A stretch of 37,500 nucleotides of DNA from the NCBI GenBank assembly GCA_009746045.1, contig RPFO01000151.1, positions 20,001 to 57,500 of the forward strand. Reading direction: 5' to 3'. How positions within the stretch are numbered: position 1 is the first letter of the stretch; each line of letters starts with the position of its first letter. The DNA comes from Mesostigma viride. Lineage: Eukaryota > Streptophyta > Mesostigmatophyceae > Mesostigmatales > Mesostigmataceae. The notes beneath the pieces were generated by a model. It was not told where the DNA came from, searched no databases, and saw only the letters and a program-made list of their open reading frames with translations. Of this stretch, positions 20,859-32,100 are shown piece by piece. The position numbers were made by a program, and so were the translations under genes.

Positions 20859-23800
20859 CTATTTTTGCCTCTTAGGTGGCGGTGCCAGCATCGTTGTGTA
20901 GACGTTGATGTCCACCCGCGCGCTCTCGTCTGTCTCGATACCGATCTCCTCCTGCGCAGCGGGAGCAGCGTGCCACACAAACCGTGCACGGAAGCAAGTT
21001 GGTACGCCCACTCCAGCAAGAATAACAAAAAAGCAACCTGGATCGAGGGGCATCGGGCATATGCAGCTAGGCAGTATCCATGCCTATCTGGTGGATCTCC
21101 TATATTCGACAAGGCAACGCAACCCCCTTGGGCCCGGAGTCCGCGCCAACAAGCGCTGCTCCTTCGCAATCCGCTGGATCAACGCCGCTATCATCCGGAG
21201 CATACTTGGGTGGGTCTCTCTCTTCATATTAGTAAAGCTCTACAGGGACTGTCCTATCCCATGGTCCCCACCCCCACCCTCATCATCAGGCTGGCGCGTG
21301 GCACATGCAAAGCATCACCCTCCATGAAATCCGAGGGAAAATGCGTGAGGTCATTACTCGCAATTGGCTCGGCCCCTCATCATGAGGCTGGCGCGCGGCG
21401 CATCTATGTTTGGGATCTTGTGACTTCCCCAATGATGTGCTATAATGATGTGCTATGGGCCGGGCCCACTTCAAATGTTCCGAAAAGTGTGACACTTTTT
21501 GTCGTTTTTTTGACTTTTTCGACGATCGTCACTCTGCAGAGTGATTCGTCGTGCGAAATTGTGCGAAATTGTGCGAAATTTGCTGAAATCGTGTGAAATT
21601 TGCTGAAATCGTGCGAGTTTGTGCGAAATTTGCTGAAATCGTGCGAAATTTCATGTGAAAAATGTCGACGGTAAAAAATTTTGATGTGCACAACGTGTGT
21701 GAATTCATGCGAAATTTTGTCAAACGTCACTCCCCAAAACGACCCTTGGTTGAAATCCATGCGAAATTGTGCGAAATCATGCAAAATTGTGCGAAATCGT
21801 GCGAAATCGTGCGAAAATGTGTGAAAATTTTGCGAAAATCACGCGAAAATCACGCGAACTCGTGCGAATTTTTTTTTTTTTTTGCGAAAATAGCGAAAAA
21901 GTGTCACACATTTGGCTTGGACGGCGGAACATTTGAAGTGGGCCCGGCCTATGATGCCATCGTCCCTGCCTCTGGCCCCTTACCATGAGTCTGGCGCGTG
22001 GCACGTCCAGGCTCTCAGTCAGCGTCTCAAACAGGTCCTTGAAAGCCCGCTTGCGCTGCCGCCACAGCTGCGCCACACGGTTGAAGCGCGCCACCGCCTC
22101 GGCACGGTCCTGCGGCCGCACGATGGGCGCGTTGCCGCTGCGCAACGCCTGCAGACGCTTGTCCTGCGACGATGTCTGGTGAGGGGGGGGCATCGGGGGG
22201 GGGGCAGGGAGGAGCAGGTGAGTGGGCGATTATGCCACTATGTTGCGCAGGGATGGAGGGCTTCGAAGCATGGACAAAACTCTGGCATGATGGCTACATG
22301 GTTGCTAGGTTGGTTGGCTGGTCGCACAGACCAAAAAGAAAAGGGAAAGTGAGGAATTGTTGCAAATAAGTAAACAATATCAGAACAGCAACAGGAAAGG
22401 GAGGAAGGAGGGAAGAAAACAGGGGCGAGAAGGGGTTTTGGAAGGTGAGAGTGGGGGGAGGAGGCACCCAGCCAGCCACCCAGCCAGTGGCAGGAAACGT
22501 GTGTTCCAGGGGAGATCAAACTGGGTGAGGTGAAGGTCTGTTCGATACAGTCTAGAGACCAAGTAAGAACTGCTCTTGCGGCGGCCGCCCACCTTCTCCT
22601 CCAGCTCGCTGATGCGGGCCGCCAGCTGTTCTTCGGTGAGCGACGACTCCATCGTGTTCACCTCTGCAAGCACCCGAGGAGGGCAGGGCAGAGAGCAAGA
22701 GCCGTTGTCAGCGTGGTGTGTCCAATTCGTCCACGGAAGCACAGCATCCCATTGCTTGACAGCATGCCAGCAGCGCAGAAAGGGTCACGCTGTGCGTAGG
22801 TTGCTGCTTCCAGAGAGCGCCGCGCAAAGAAAACAGTCCATCGTAGGCATAGTGCCATCGTCCGTCGTAGGCACAGCGTCGTAGTTGCTCCAACAATATC
22901 GATTGCAAAATACGGTGACATGCCTTCAGCAGCGAAAGCGTTATTCGGTCAACCCTTCAGAACTATTGAGCCAGTGGCTGATAGGCGCGCAGCATTCCCC
23001 ACATACCGGCTTGCAGGCCGGCCACCGCAGCCTTCTCCTCGTTGACGCGCACAAGGAGGGTGTCTACCTCCTTGCGGATGGCCTCCATCTCCTGCCAGGG
23101 TCGCAGTGACACCATAAAACAGTGGCATGGTTGTGAGTAAACGGAATACGGTTGAGGCGCCTTTACGGTACACAATTCAAAAAGCGCGGCTGGCAGGCGG
23201 GCACACGGGCGGGCGGGGCTGGTGTGTTAACAACCTCATGTGGGTGTTTGTTACTATCCATCCAACCACCTTTCTTTAGCCATGCGAAAAATGTGGTACC
23301 CACCTTTTCTTTCGCCGTGCATATTTATCGTACCCACCTTTGGACACCCGCACAAGCATGCATGTTTGTGGTGCCCACCTCTGGACACCCGCGCATGCAT
23401 GTTTATTGCACCCACGTTTTTTTTGCCAACATGACACCCCGAACGACCGGCCACCCACCCACAGCGGCGCTGGCCACTAGCCTCGTCGCGGTCGTTTCCT
23501 TGGGAAGCTACACCCTGTAGCAAGCAATGAATAGCTGCGATAGGTACCATACTACAAGCTACCATTGTGAACCCGGCACTAACCTTGGCGCAGCCCAGCC
23601 ACCCCCCTGTCGCAATTGTAACAAGCAACAGAAGCTCCACCTCCACACCCACCTCGGCGCTGGCCACCTGGATGGTGTCCTGCCGTGCCACATAGATGCG
23701 CTGCTTGCCGTAGTCCTTGAACGCGACGTGGCCCTGCTCCGCCAGCGAGTCGAGCGCGCGCTGCACCGCCGCCTTGTTGATGGCGTACTTTTGGAGCGCG

Positions 23801-24318
23801 TCGGCGCCGTTCTGGACGTTGACGGGGCGGTTGATGGAACGTATCCACTGCAACACTTGGGCTGGTGTGGGTGGGTGGAAGGGGTGGGGGTGGGGGGTAG
23901 GCATGTGTTGGCCAAGACATCCACCGGGGAACGTCGGAGGTGTCGTGTGTGTGGGAAGAAAGGGAACAAAGGGGTGAGTCGGGTAGAGGGGCCACGAAAC
24001 CAAGGGGGGCGTGAGGGGGCGATTCAAAAGGGGGCAGGGCAGAAAGAAAGAGAAACGGACAGAAGGTGGAGGGAAGGTGGAGATAAAGGGAAAGTGGAGG
24101 GGAAGGAGCACGAAAGAATACGGTACATTTCGTAAAAGGCAGCAGGACCGGGGAAAAACCACACTATTATAGCGCCATGGCTACGGACAACATCTCCTGA
24201 CATTCTGGGCACATTTTTTTGCAGCAGTGCCCTCCCCTGGCAGGCTGACCAATGGTGCCCTGGGTATCTTTCCCAACTAAGTACTACATTAAAACCTGTG
24301 CCTACCTTGGGAGGACAT
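20859..24318 (-). CDS. HOP2: HOP2 homologous-pairing protein (PSMC3IP / TBPIP family), 6 exons, 218 aa
   Basis: HOP2 pairs with MND1 in the nucleus and stimulates DMC1/RAD51 strand exchange in meiosis. Exons, in reading order: 24318-24306 (MSSQ plus one base), 23855-23653, 23091-23007, 22663-22593, 22175-21984 and 20951-20859 (stop TAG). All introns are GT-AG, phases agree, and the sum is 657 nt, 218 residues, against about 217 in animals. Exon 2 is the winged-helix DNA-binding domain (VLQWIRSINRPVNVQNG, RALDSLAEQGHV, YGKQRIYVARQD). Exons 3-4 form the leucine-zipper coiled coil (EMEAIRKEVDTL and TEEQLAARISELEEK). Exon 5 has the WRQRKRAFKDLFETL helix, and exon 6 the EEIGIETDE motif typical of the HOP2 C-terminal cap. 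The 13-nt first coding exon is the least certain part; it is supported by phase, a GT donor and the expected length. Confidence 0.9.
21458..21949. mobile_element. MITE-like element with 25-bp perfect terminal inverted repeats
   Basis: 21458-21482 is the exact reverse complement of 21925-21949. A further imperfect stretch around AAAAGTGTGACACTTTTT continues the pairing inwards, with a small insertion on the right side. TATG stands on both outer edges (21454-21457 and 21950-21953), a candidate 4-bp target duplication. The interior (about 21550-21870) is a tandem array of about 10-11 bp units based on GTGCGAAATT. There is no coding capacity. I cannot assign a transposon superfamily. Confidence 0.75.
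21550..21870. repeat. GTGCGAAATT-type tandem repeat inside the MITE-like element
   Basis: Imperfect 10-11 bp units (GTGCGAAATT, TGCTGAAATC, CACGCGAAAAT) fill the element, with a less repetitive gap near 21660-21760 and a T run at 21870-21882. Confidence 0.85.
22176..22592 (-). other. HOP2 intron 4
   Basis: Flanked by the exon 22663-22593 donor (GTGGGC) and an acceptor CACCAG before 22175. Purine-rich on the plus strand, with no gene or array of note. Confidence 0.85.
22664..23006 (-). other. HOP2 intron 3
   Basis: Donor GTATGTGG after 23007 and acceptor CTTGCAG before 22663. No internal feature was recognised. Confidence 0.85.
23092..23652 (-). other. HOP2 intron 2, with one echo of the exon-2 end
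   Basis: The donor is GTGGGTGTGG below 23653. Reading the minus strand, the exon-2 tail GTGGCCAGCGCCGAG-GTGGGTG recurs at about 23478-23455 as GTGGCCAGCGCCGCTGTGGG. Around 23320-23410 a block with GCATGTTTxT and CCCACCT repeats two or three times. The acceptor is CTGGCAG. Confidence 0.8.
23856..24305 (-). other. HOP2 intron 1
   Basis: It joins the very short start exon to the winged-helix exon. On the minus strand it ends in a pyrimidine-rich, CCCACCC-containing stretch before AG at 23857-23856. If the 13-nt exon call is wrong, this stretch belongs to the 5' flank. Confidence 0.6.
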
Positions 24319-26115
24319 GAGCAAGATTCTCAGTTCTCTTTCAAATATAGCGCCGAGGGTTTCATGAATGGCGTGCCACAATTCACGGACACACGTGCAG
24401 CTATCACGAAATAAGAAGTTATAAGATCAAATCGTATAGAGCATCCTACTGGGATGCTAGACGATGAGATCATTCAGCAGTTTGGCAGAATCAAGCGCCC
24501 TTGCATATTCCCCGTACTTTTGGCTAACAAGATGCTCATGATATTAGTTGTAGGCATGCTGGACAGGAAATGATAACTAGACACTTCAGGCATCAACTTG
24601 CCTGAATTAGGGTCGCTCATGGTGTGAACTCGGCCTTTCGGGATTATACAGCAGTCGTTGTCCGACTAGAAGTCCCCTACAGGCTGGTTAATTACGGGCA
24701 GAATAACGCCTGAACGACAGACAGGACAAACGGATAAGTTGAAAGGCGCATTGGGGTGTGCATAAAAGTCAGACAGCGACAGCACAGCGTCTCACTCAGC
24801 AAGCATAGGCAGGGGGGCAGCTTCTTGCCAAGCGTTCCAGATAAACCGCCAACATGCACAGCCCACAGTCACGATTTCTGCCCGAGCTGGCAACTCCGCA
24901 CAATCGCATGTTCGTGACAGCCTTCCCAGGTGACAGCACGAAATGCCGTGTTGCCAGGGGAGCTCATAACAGGTTTGCATAAGCTCGCTACAAACTGGCA
25001 TGACAGGGCCATTTGACACACCCTTGCCATAATTATTTTTGAAGGAATGGAAACACGGGACTCTTGAAGAAGCTAACGAGAGAGCGACATGACGCACAGG
25101 CTGTTGAGGTATTCATTCACAATGTTTACCGGTACAACAGGTCAATTTGATACGAAATGGATATCACAAATACCTTGGCAGTTTTGAGGTGTCTCCCGTG
25201 CATCGCGGGCCAAAGTTAGCAAACATTATATCGATTACTTCCCGTCCGCTACAGAGCATGTACCATCATCGCACCACAGCATTTTTTTGCGAACAGGATA
25301 TTAGGTCAACTTATCGTGCGCGATGTCACTCGCTTATGGCGGACGCATCAAAGCGGACGCTTACAGCCCTGGCGACTTCAGTCCTGTACTGTACTGTATA
25401 GCGGACGCATCGCAAGTCCAGCCAGTAATTTTAACAGCCCCTGGACGTTTGCAAGGCGAAAAATGTACTGTAACCCGCAGCCTTTTTGGCGGGAAGGACG
25501 AATAAAAATTCCCTACCAGCACAGACCACCCTTGAACCTCCTGCCAAGGGGAAATAACTGTCTGCTAAGTTCAAACCAATGAAGATATAAAAAATGAAAC
25601 GTACACCTTTCTGCAATATCATGAAAATACTCCACGTGTCACTTGTTTCCCTCGGCAAATTGCGTTTCCTGGTCTGGATGCAGGCTGGATGAGACAAATA
25701 TTTTTTGCCCGACTTCGGAGTCTGGCAAATTGTGCACCAGCTGCGGGCAGCAGACGCCGGTAGACCTTCAAATTTTGTGCAATACGCAAACGTATTAGGC
25801 CAGCAACGATTGCAACAATTTTGTATTATGGGTTTTCTCCATTCTATAGCTTAAAGGTCTGTTACAGTCGATTACAAGCTCATTCTTGTTACGCCCCGGT
25901 CGGCAATGGGCCCTTGAATCTGCAAGTTACCACCTTGTCTCACGGCTATTTATCCAGGCGCACTGCGGTACGCGCATATGCGTAGAGGGAGGCATATGCG
26001 CACCCATCGGTTGTTGTCCTCACGAGGCCATTTGAAACGTGGCTGAATATCCAGGGACATCTTGTTCGGGGCGAAGCCGGAAATTCAGAGTGCGTGCCGA
26101 CGTAGTTAATTGGCA
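24319..26115. other. Divergent intergenic region between HOP2 and the U-box gene
   Basis: About 1.8 kb between two genes transcribed away from each other, so it should hold both promoters. No TATA-like element can be assigned with confidence. A short direct repeat (GCGGACGCATC at about 25337 and 25399, with GCGGACGC again at 25353) is the only structure noted. No coding region is supported. Confidence 0.6.
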
Positions 26116-29100
26116 ATGGAACCTCCGGCGAATTTTTTGTGCCCCATCTCGCATGATTTGATGCGGGATCCTGTCATGCTGGTTGCTACCGGCCAGGTTT
26201 ACGAGAGGAGTTTCATCGAGCAATGGTTTGCTCAAGGGCGCAGGCAGGACCCGTTAACCAACCAACCGGTGTCCGACACCACGTTGGTCCCCGTCAAGCT
26301 TTTGCGCTCGATCATCGAGGAGTGGGTTCAGGAACACGCCAGCAGTGGCACGCGCCCGGAGGCCGGGCGCGCTGGCGGAGTCGCCGGCTCGTCCGACAGC
26401 TCCATCCCGCTGATACCTCCGGAACGCCTGGTCCTGGGCCAGGTGCTCCATGACGGCGTGCTCGCGTCGGTGGCGCGCGCCGTCCTGCAGCCGACCGGAG
26501 ACGAGGTCGTCGTTAAACGGTTCCGGTCTCGAGGCATGACGGCCGCCGATTCCGCGCGCTTCCACACGCAGGTGCACATCCTTCAGCGCGCGTCGGTGTT
26601 CTGCCACAACGTGTGCCGCCTGCTGGGGGTGGCCGAGATCGATGGCCACCCCTGCATCGTCATGCCGCGGTACGCGTCGTCCCTCAAGACCGTCCTCCAG
26701 CAGCACAACGAAGCAGGTCAAACTGGCCCTGCTGCAGGCCAGAGGGTTGCTGCTGGCCAGAGTGGAAATGCGAGCCCGATTCGCGCGACAGGCCAGGGTG
26801 ACGCCATCGCCCATGACTCGGCCCCCCTGGGCCTCCCCTTGGCGCGCGTGCTTGCCATCGCGCAGGACGTGGCGCTGGCCATCGCCGACCTGCACGAGCG
26901 GGGCATCCTGGTGCTGGGTGTCAAGCCCTCCAACATCCTGCTGGACAAGTACGACCGTGCGGTGGTGGCAGACTTCGGCATGTCGGCGTTCCAAGATGAT
27001 GTGACGGGGGGTAGCAGCGCCAACCGCAACGACAACGATCACACTGGCCACAACAGCGGCAATGGCAACGGTAATCGCAACAACGGCAACAGCAAGACTA
27101 ATAATGCTGGCAATAGCAACAGTAGCAGCAGCGCAGCAGTGGTGGACCCGCCCGCCCAGGGCACGCCCAATTACCTGGCCCCCGAGCAGTGGGTCCCTGA
27201 TGACTTTGGCGGCGTGACCGGTGCGGCGGACGCGTGGGCGTTTGGGTGTGTGGTGGTGGAGATGGCGGCGGGGGCACCCCCCTGGGCCGGCCTGGGACAT
27301 CGCCAGGTGATGGCCAACGTGACCGCCCCCCGCAAGCGGTCGCCCGCCATACCCCCCACCCTTCCCGGTCCCATTATAGACATCCTCCGCCGGTGCTTTG
27401 CCTACACGCCCGGCCAGCGGCCCCCATTCGTGGAGATATTCGCCGCGCTTCGCCTCGCGGGCGGTGGCGGCATAGCGCCGGCGGTGCCAACCCCCGCCCC
27501 CGCCCCCCTGCAGGCGGCGGGGCAGGGAGAAAGCCTGGAGGACTGGCTGCAAGAGTGCCCGAAGACCGCAGAGGGGTCCCTGGTATGTGGCATGTACAGT
27601 GGCCTGGGCTTAAGGGGCGTAATCGTAGTTTTGTGCCATGTGGGACTGTTTGGCAGGCGGCGTGACCATGGACGCATGGAGGTGTGCTTGTGGTGGTAGT
27701 TGGGCTGATCCGTTAAACCCGCGACCGGCGATACATCGTTCTCTGGCGAGAATGGTTCCGTCCGTTTCCAACAAGGCACGGTTTGTTACGGTGGATACCC
27801 CCAACGATGTCCGGTGCCCCCTGGGCCCCTCCCCCCTCCTCTCTTCTCCCCCCCCCCCCTCCCCCATTCTCACGAAGCGGGAAATTCTCTGATGATGCCG
27901 TGACTGCCGCTCCATCCCTCTGACGTATTCATGATGATCAGGACACGCCAGCCTGCCAGCCAGCCATTTGAAGCATGTGACCATTCCTTGGGTGTTTTGG
28001 ACCTTCCAACTTTGTGGAACGGCATAATCCATATCACAACCGGCACATTATGGGCAGTTACATGACGGCTGCGCTCGTTGCTTGGGTGGTTTGCACCGTG
28101 TGACGGCACAACTAATTTCACAACGAGCAGGACGTGACGGCCAGCCTGCACAGGGCAGCGGCGGAGGGTCGGATCGACGCGATCTGGCACTTTCGAGAGT
28201 TCAAGATTGATCTAAATTTAGCCGATGAGGTGCGCCCGGATGAAGCTGGTGTGTGTGTGCGCATGAGCGGTGTCAGCTCGCATGCATGTGTGCACGTGTC
28301 TGCTGTTGCCCGGCACGGATTCTGCGTCCACGGCGTTCCTCTGCCTGGCCGATATGAACCACTCCCCGTGTCGTTGTAAGGTTCGGTGGGGTGCCATCAT
28401 GCACGGTGATCGATCATTGACTCGAAACTGTGCCTGTGTGTGGAGGCTGTGGAGCCCTAGCACGTGGAGTGTTAATGGTCAACCTGGGAGGGTGACCTCT
28501 AGGGGGAGTATCGGAGGTCTACAGCCGCTTTGATGGGGGCCACGGCCACAATCCGAGCCCTTCAGGGGTCTGGGGGTGGCAACCAGGGGAGGCGACGATG
28601 GGTATGATGACGCATCAGCCATACCTCCACCGTCGTGCTTCACCCCTCAGAGCGATTCCTTGGAGAAATTTGGCCTGTCGCAACCATTTGGCCTGTCGCA
28701 ACCATTTGGCCTGTCGCAACCACTTGGCCTGTCGCAACCACTTGGCCTGTCGCAGCCACTTGGCCTGTCGCAACCACTTGGCCTGTCGCAACCATTTGGC
28801 CTGTCGCAACCATTTGGCCTGTCTCAACCATTTGGCCTGTCGCAACCACTTGGCCTGTCGCAGCCACTTGGCCTGTCGCAACCACTTGGCCTGTCGCAAT
28901 CACTTGGCCTCTCGCAACCGTTTGGCCTGTCGCAACCATTTGGCCTGTCGCAACCGTTTGGCCTGTCTCAACCATTTGGCCTGTCTCAACCATTTGGCCT
29001 GTCGCAACCATTTGGCCTGTCGCAACCACTTGGCCTGTCGCAACCGTTTGGCCTGTCGCAACCGTTTGGCCTGTCGCAACCACTTGGCCTGTCGCAACCA

Positions 29101-32100
29101 TTTGGCCTGTCGCAACCACTTGGCATGTCGCAACCATTTGGCCATCGGTGAGCCTCATAGCGGCATGTTGCGAGATCGAGGCCTGGGACACTCCCGCAGC
29201 CTCGAGGGTTGTTGGCCACACTCACTCGCGACAACTGGAGCGTCGCCAGCGCTTGTCGACCACCCTGTACAGGCAGTATGGGGCATACATCAGCATGGTC
29301 ACTATATGGTCGCTGTGCACTGTGGGTCGTCCTTGTGTCATCACAGCACGGGATCCCCTGAAACTTTGCATGGGGATGAGCGCCCTCAGGGCTCCCCTGC
29401 CTGTGCGTGGGTGCACACTAGTCGATGGCATACGGTCGCATGCCTGCGCGGAACCATAGTCGTGGGTAGCTAGTTTCCTGCCCGCATGGGTATTCAGCTT
29501 GTCACGATACTACTGTATAGCTTGTCCAGCGTGGGGTGTCTGGCCCCAATGCGTCACATATTCCATGTTATTATTTATTATTATTATTCCTAATGTTGGT
29601 TGATGCATTTGTCACGGTTGACCTGGCACCCTGTGCGGTTGGATGGCTGCGCCCCGCATCGCGCGGTGCAGAAGGGAAGGACCATCCTCATCACCGCGGC
29701 TTTGTTCGGCCACTGCGAGGTGGCAAAGGACCTCATTGAGAGCGGTGGCATGGACGTGCGTGCCACAGATAAGGTGAGAAGAGACTCCTGTAGAGGCATA
29801 CAGAGCGTGTAGGCACACGCCCTTGTAGACGACATGTGCATGGACGTGCGTGGCATAGCCCAAGGTTCGGCTGGGCAGGACAGCTGTGCCGGGGGAGAAG
29901 CCAGTGATGCTATTGCCAGCCTTTTGAGGATTGGTAACATATAATCGTCATCATGGGCCTGCCTTGCGAAGCCGTATCCATCCCTCGTCGCTCTTTAACT
30001 TTTTACATGAAAGGACAGCCACTGTCGTCGGTTATTTGGACAGGTTGGGGCGCTAGTGAAGTCGGTTTTAAGTGACATCAAGCAAAGCTGCGGGTATGAA
30101 TTCACACTGCCCTGCTCGCCCTTGTTGGTCGCTTCTGGCGCACGGTGACAGGAGGGGAAGAACGTGCTCCTTGCGGCGGCGGAAGGTGGCAGTATGTCGC
30201 TGGTCAAGTATCTGCTGGACGTCAGGCAGGTGGACATCAATGCTGCAGATAAGGTACGGCGCGCAGCCGTGACGACAGCTATCATGTGTTTAGCGTGAGG
30301 AGAACCTCCATGCAAAGGACAAGGTGGGTGCTGGTGGCATCGAGCAGCCATAGGTACGATAGGTACGACAGGTGGTGCAGGTATCGGGGTTAGAGTGGGG
30401 GGTACATGAACATCGAGGACAGGGCGACCCGCCATGCCACCTACGCAGCGCGCTATTCGGTATGTCTATCACCCATTTCTTATCCCTCCATGCCTGTTGC
30501 ATCTGCTCGTCCCCACCATTGAGCTCTGCCTCCGCGTATGTGTGACTCATGTTTACCTCCACAGAGGCAATCCCTGGCCGTGCATTGTTTCCTTCTGCGA
30601 TTTGACCTGCCTCGGTACTAGTCAGGCAGCTCCCTCGATGCCATATTCCGACTCCCTGCAATGGCTGTATGGGTTGGGCTGCTCGGGTTGAACCATATGG
30701 GTTGTAATTTTAGGTTCTACGTGGTGGGCGGTGTAGCCCTGGAGAGGCTGCTGTACGAGAGGGCTTGAGCACGATTGCTGCGCTCAGGTTGATCACGACA
30801 CAGGTTTGGTTAAGACAAGGACAGCATTTCCAGCATAGGTGCACTGGGTGGGAATTTCCTTGTTGCTGCATGAACTCGCCAGCTTACTCTAGTGTATTTG
30901 TTGGTTATCGGTCTTTGTCAGCTAATGAACGTTCTGCTTCTTGCAAAGCTTATCCCCTGTTGAAACAGATTGACAAATTCAAAAGAACTTAGATGCAGGA
31001 GAAGGCAATCAAGCCGCGTACCTTTCCACATGCAAGATACGGCAATTGTAGCATTTCAAATCATGGATCCTGTTGGTCCCTCATAGCTAGCAGCCTAGCA
31101 CCAGCACAAATCATTACAAGCCCTGTCTAATCCCATTCACGTGTCCCGCTCAGGAGGGCCATCTTCCTAGGCAGTCAGGACCGAGCATCACGCAAGGGCA
31201 ACCGGGCTAGCGGATGCCAGCATAGGCTCTTCCTGTACCAGTGCTGACCAGAGGATAAAGTCTAGCATCCTTTTCTGTTTGTTTGGCCCGCCGTGGAATA
31301 CCTTATAATGAGTTATATCTTAGAGAGGTCCTGGCTTTCTTTCGCCAGTACCTTTTTTGTTTTGTTTGGCCCGCTCTGTAATAACTTATTATGAGGTCCT
31401 GGCTTACAATAATGAGGTCCTGGCTTTCTTTTGCCAAGACCATCGACTGCTGGGGCGCCTGAGACAACAGGCTCTGCCTATATGCTTCCTTGGTTGCGTG
31501 TTCACTTGCTCACTTGCTCATGTGACTGCGTGTTAACGCTCGGCCTGTATTGCGGACGTGACGTACTGCCATTGTGCATGTTCACAGGAGGGGAAGACGG
31601 TTCTGCTGGCGTCCGGTGAGACCGGTGACATCGCGCTGGTCCGGTACCTCATTGATGACAAGGAGATGGACCCCCACGCGGTCGACCAGGTGATTTTGTC
31701 TGATCTTTTTTAGCTCTTTTTGCTCCTCACATGGCCCGTTCTCACGTGTACTCAAGCGGCATATGGCTGACCAGGTGTTTCGGCTGACGCTGCCTCTTTG
31801 TCTCTGTTGTGTGGTGAGCTTCATGCCCCTTCCTCTACTCTTTTCTTGTTCCAAATGGCTTTCTTTTCCTGTTCTATCTTTTCCTCTCTACGTTTCCTGT
31901 TCTACATCCCCACCTGGCCCATAAGGGGATTCAGATCACCTTGCCCTGTTCCGCTTTGTCGCTGTATTGCTCTGCACTAGCACCCACATTGTATACTCGT
32001 GCTAGCCGGTAGAATATTTATAGTTTCATGCATGCGCATTCGTCATGCACTGCATGCATCCGTCCGTTGTGTAAACGAATCTATTTTGTTCAGTTGCTAT

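Larger units (their letters stand above)
20952..21983 (-). other. HOP2 intron 5 (1.0 kb)
   Basis: It separates the exon ending RARLM from the EEIGIETDE exon. It contains a 492-bp inverted-repeat element (21458-21949). Beyond that, towards the acceptor, are two echoes of the exon-5 end plus donor (21366-21401 and 21273-21304 against 21972-22005). Confidence 0.85.

Noticed and set aside
26254-27552. 432-codon open frame on the minus strand
   Set aside because: Antisense shadow of the U-box/kinase exon caused by codon bias.
28576-29473. FGLSQP / LACRNH / ATIWPV repeat protein as a separate gene
   Set aside because: Most frames are open because of the 18-bp unit, and the region lies in an intron of the ankyrin gene; kept only as a possible cassette exon.
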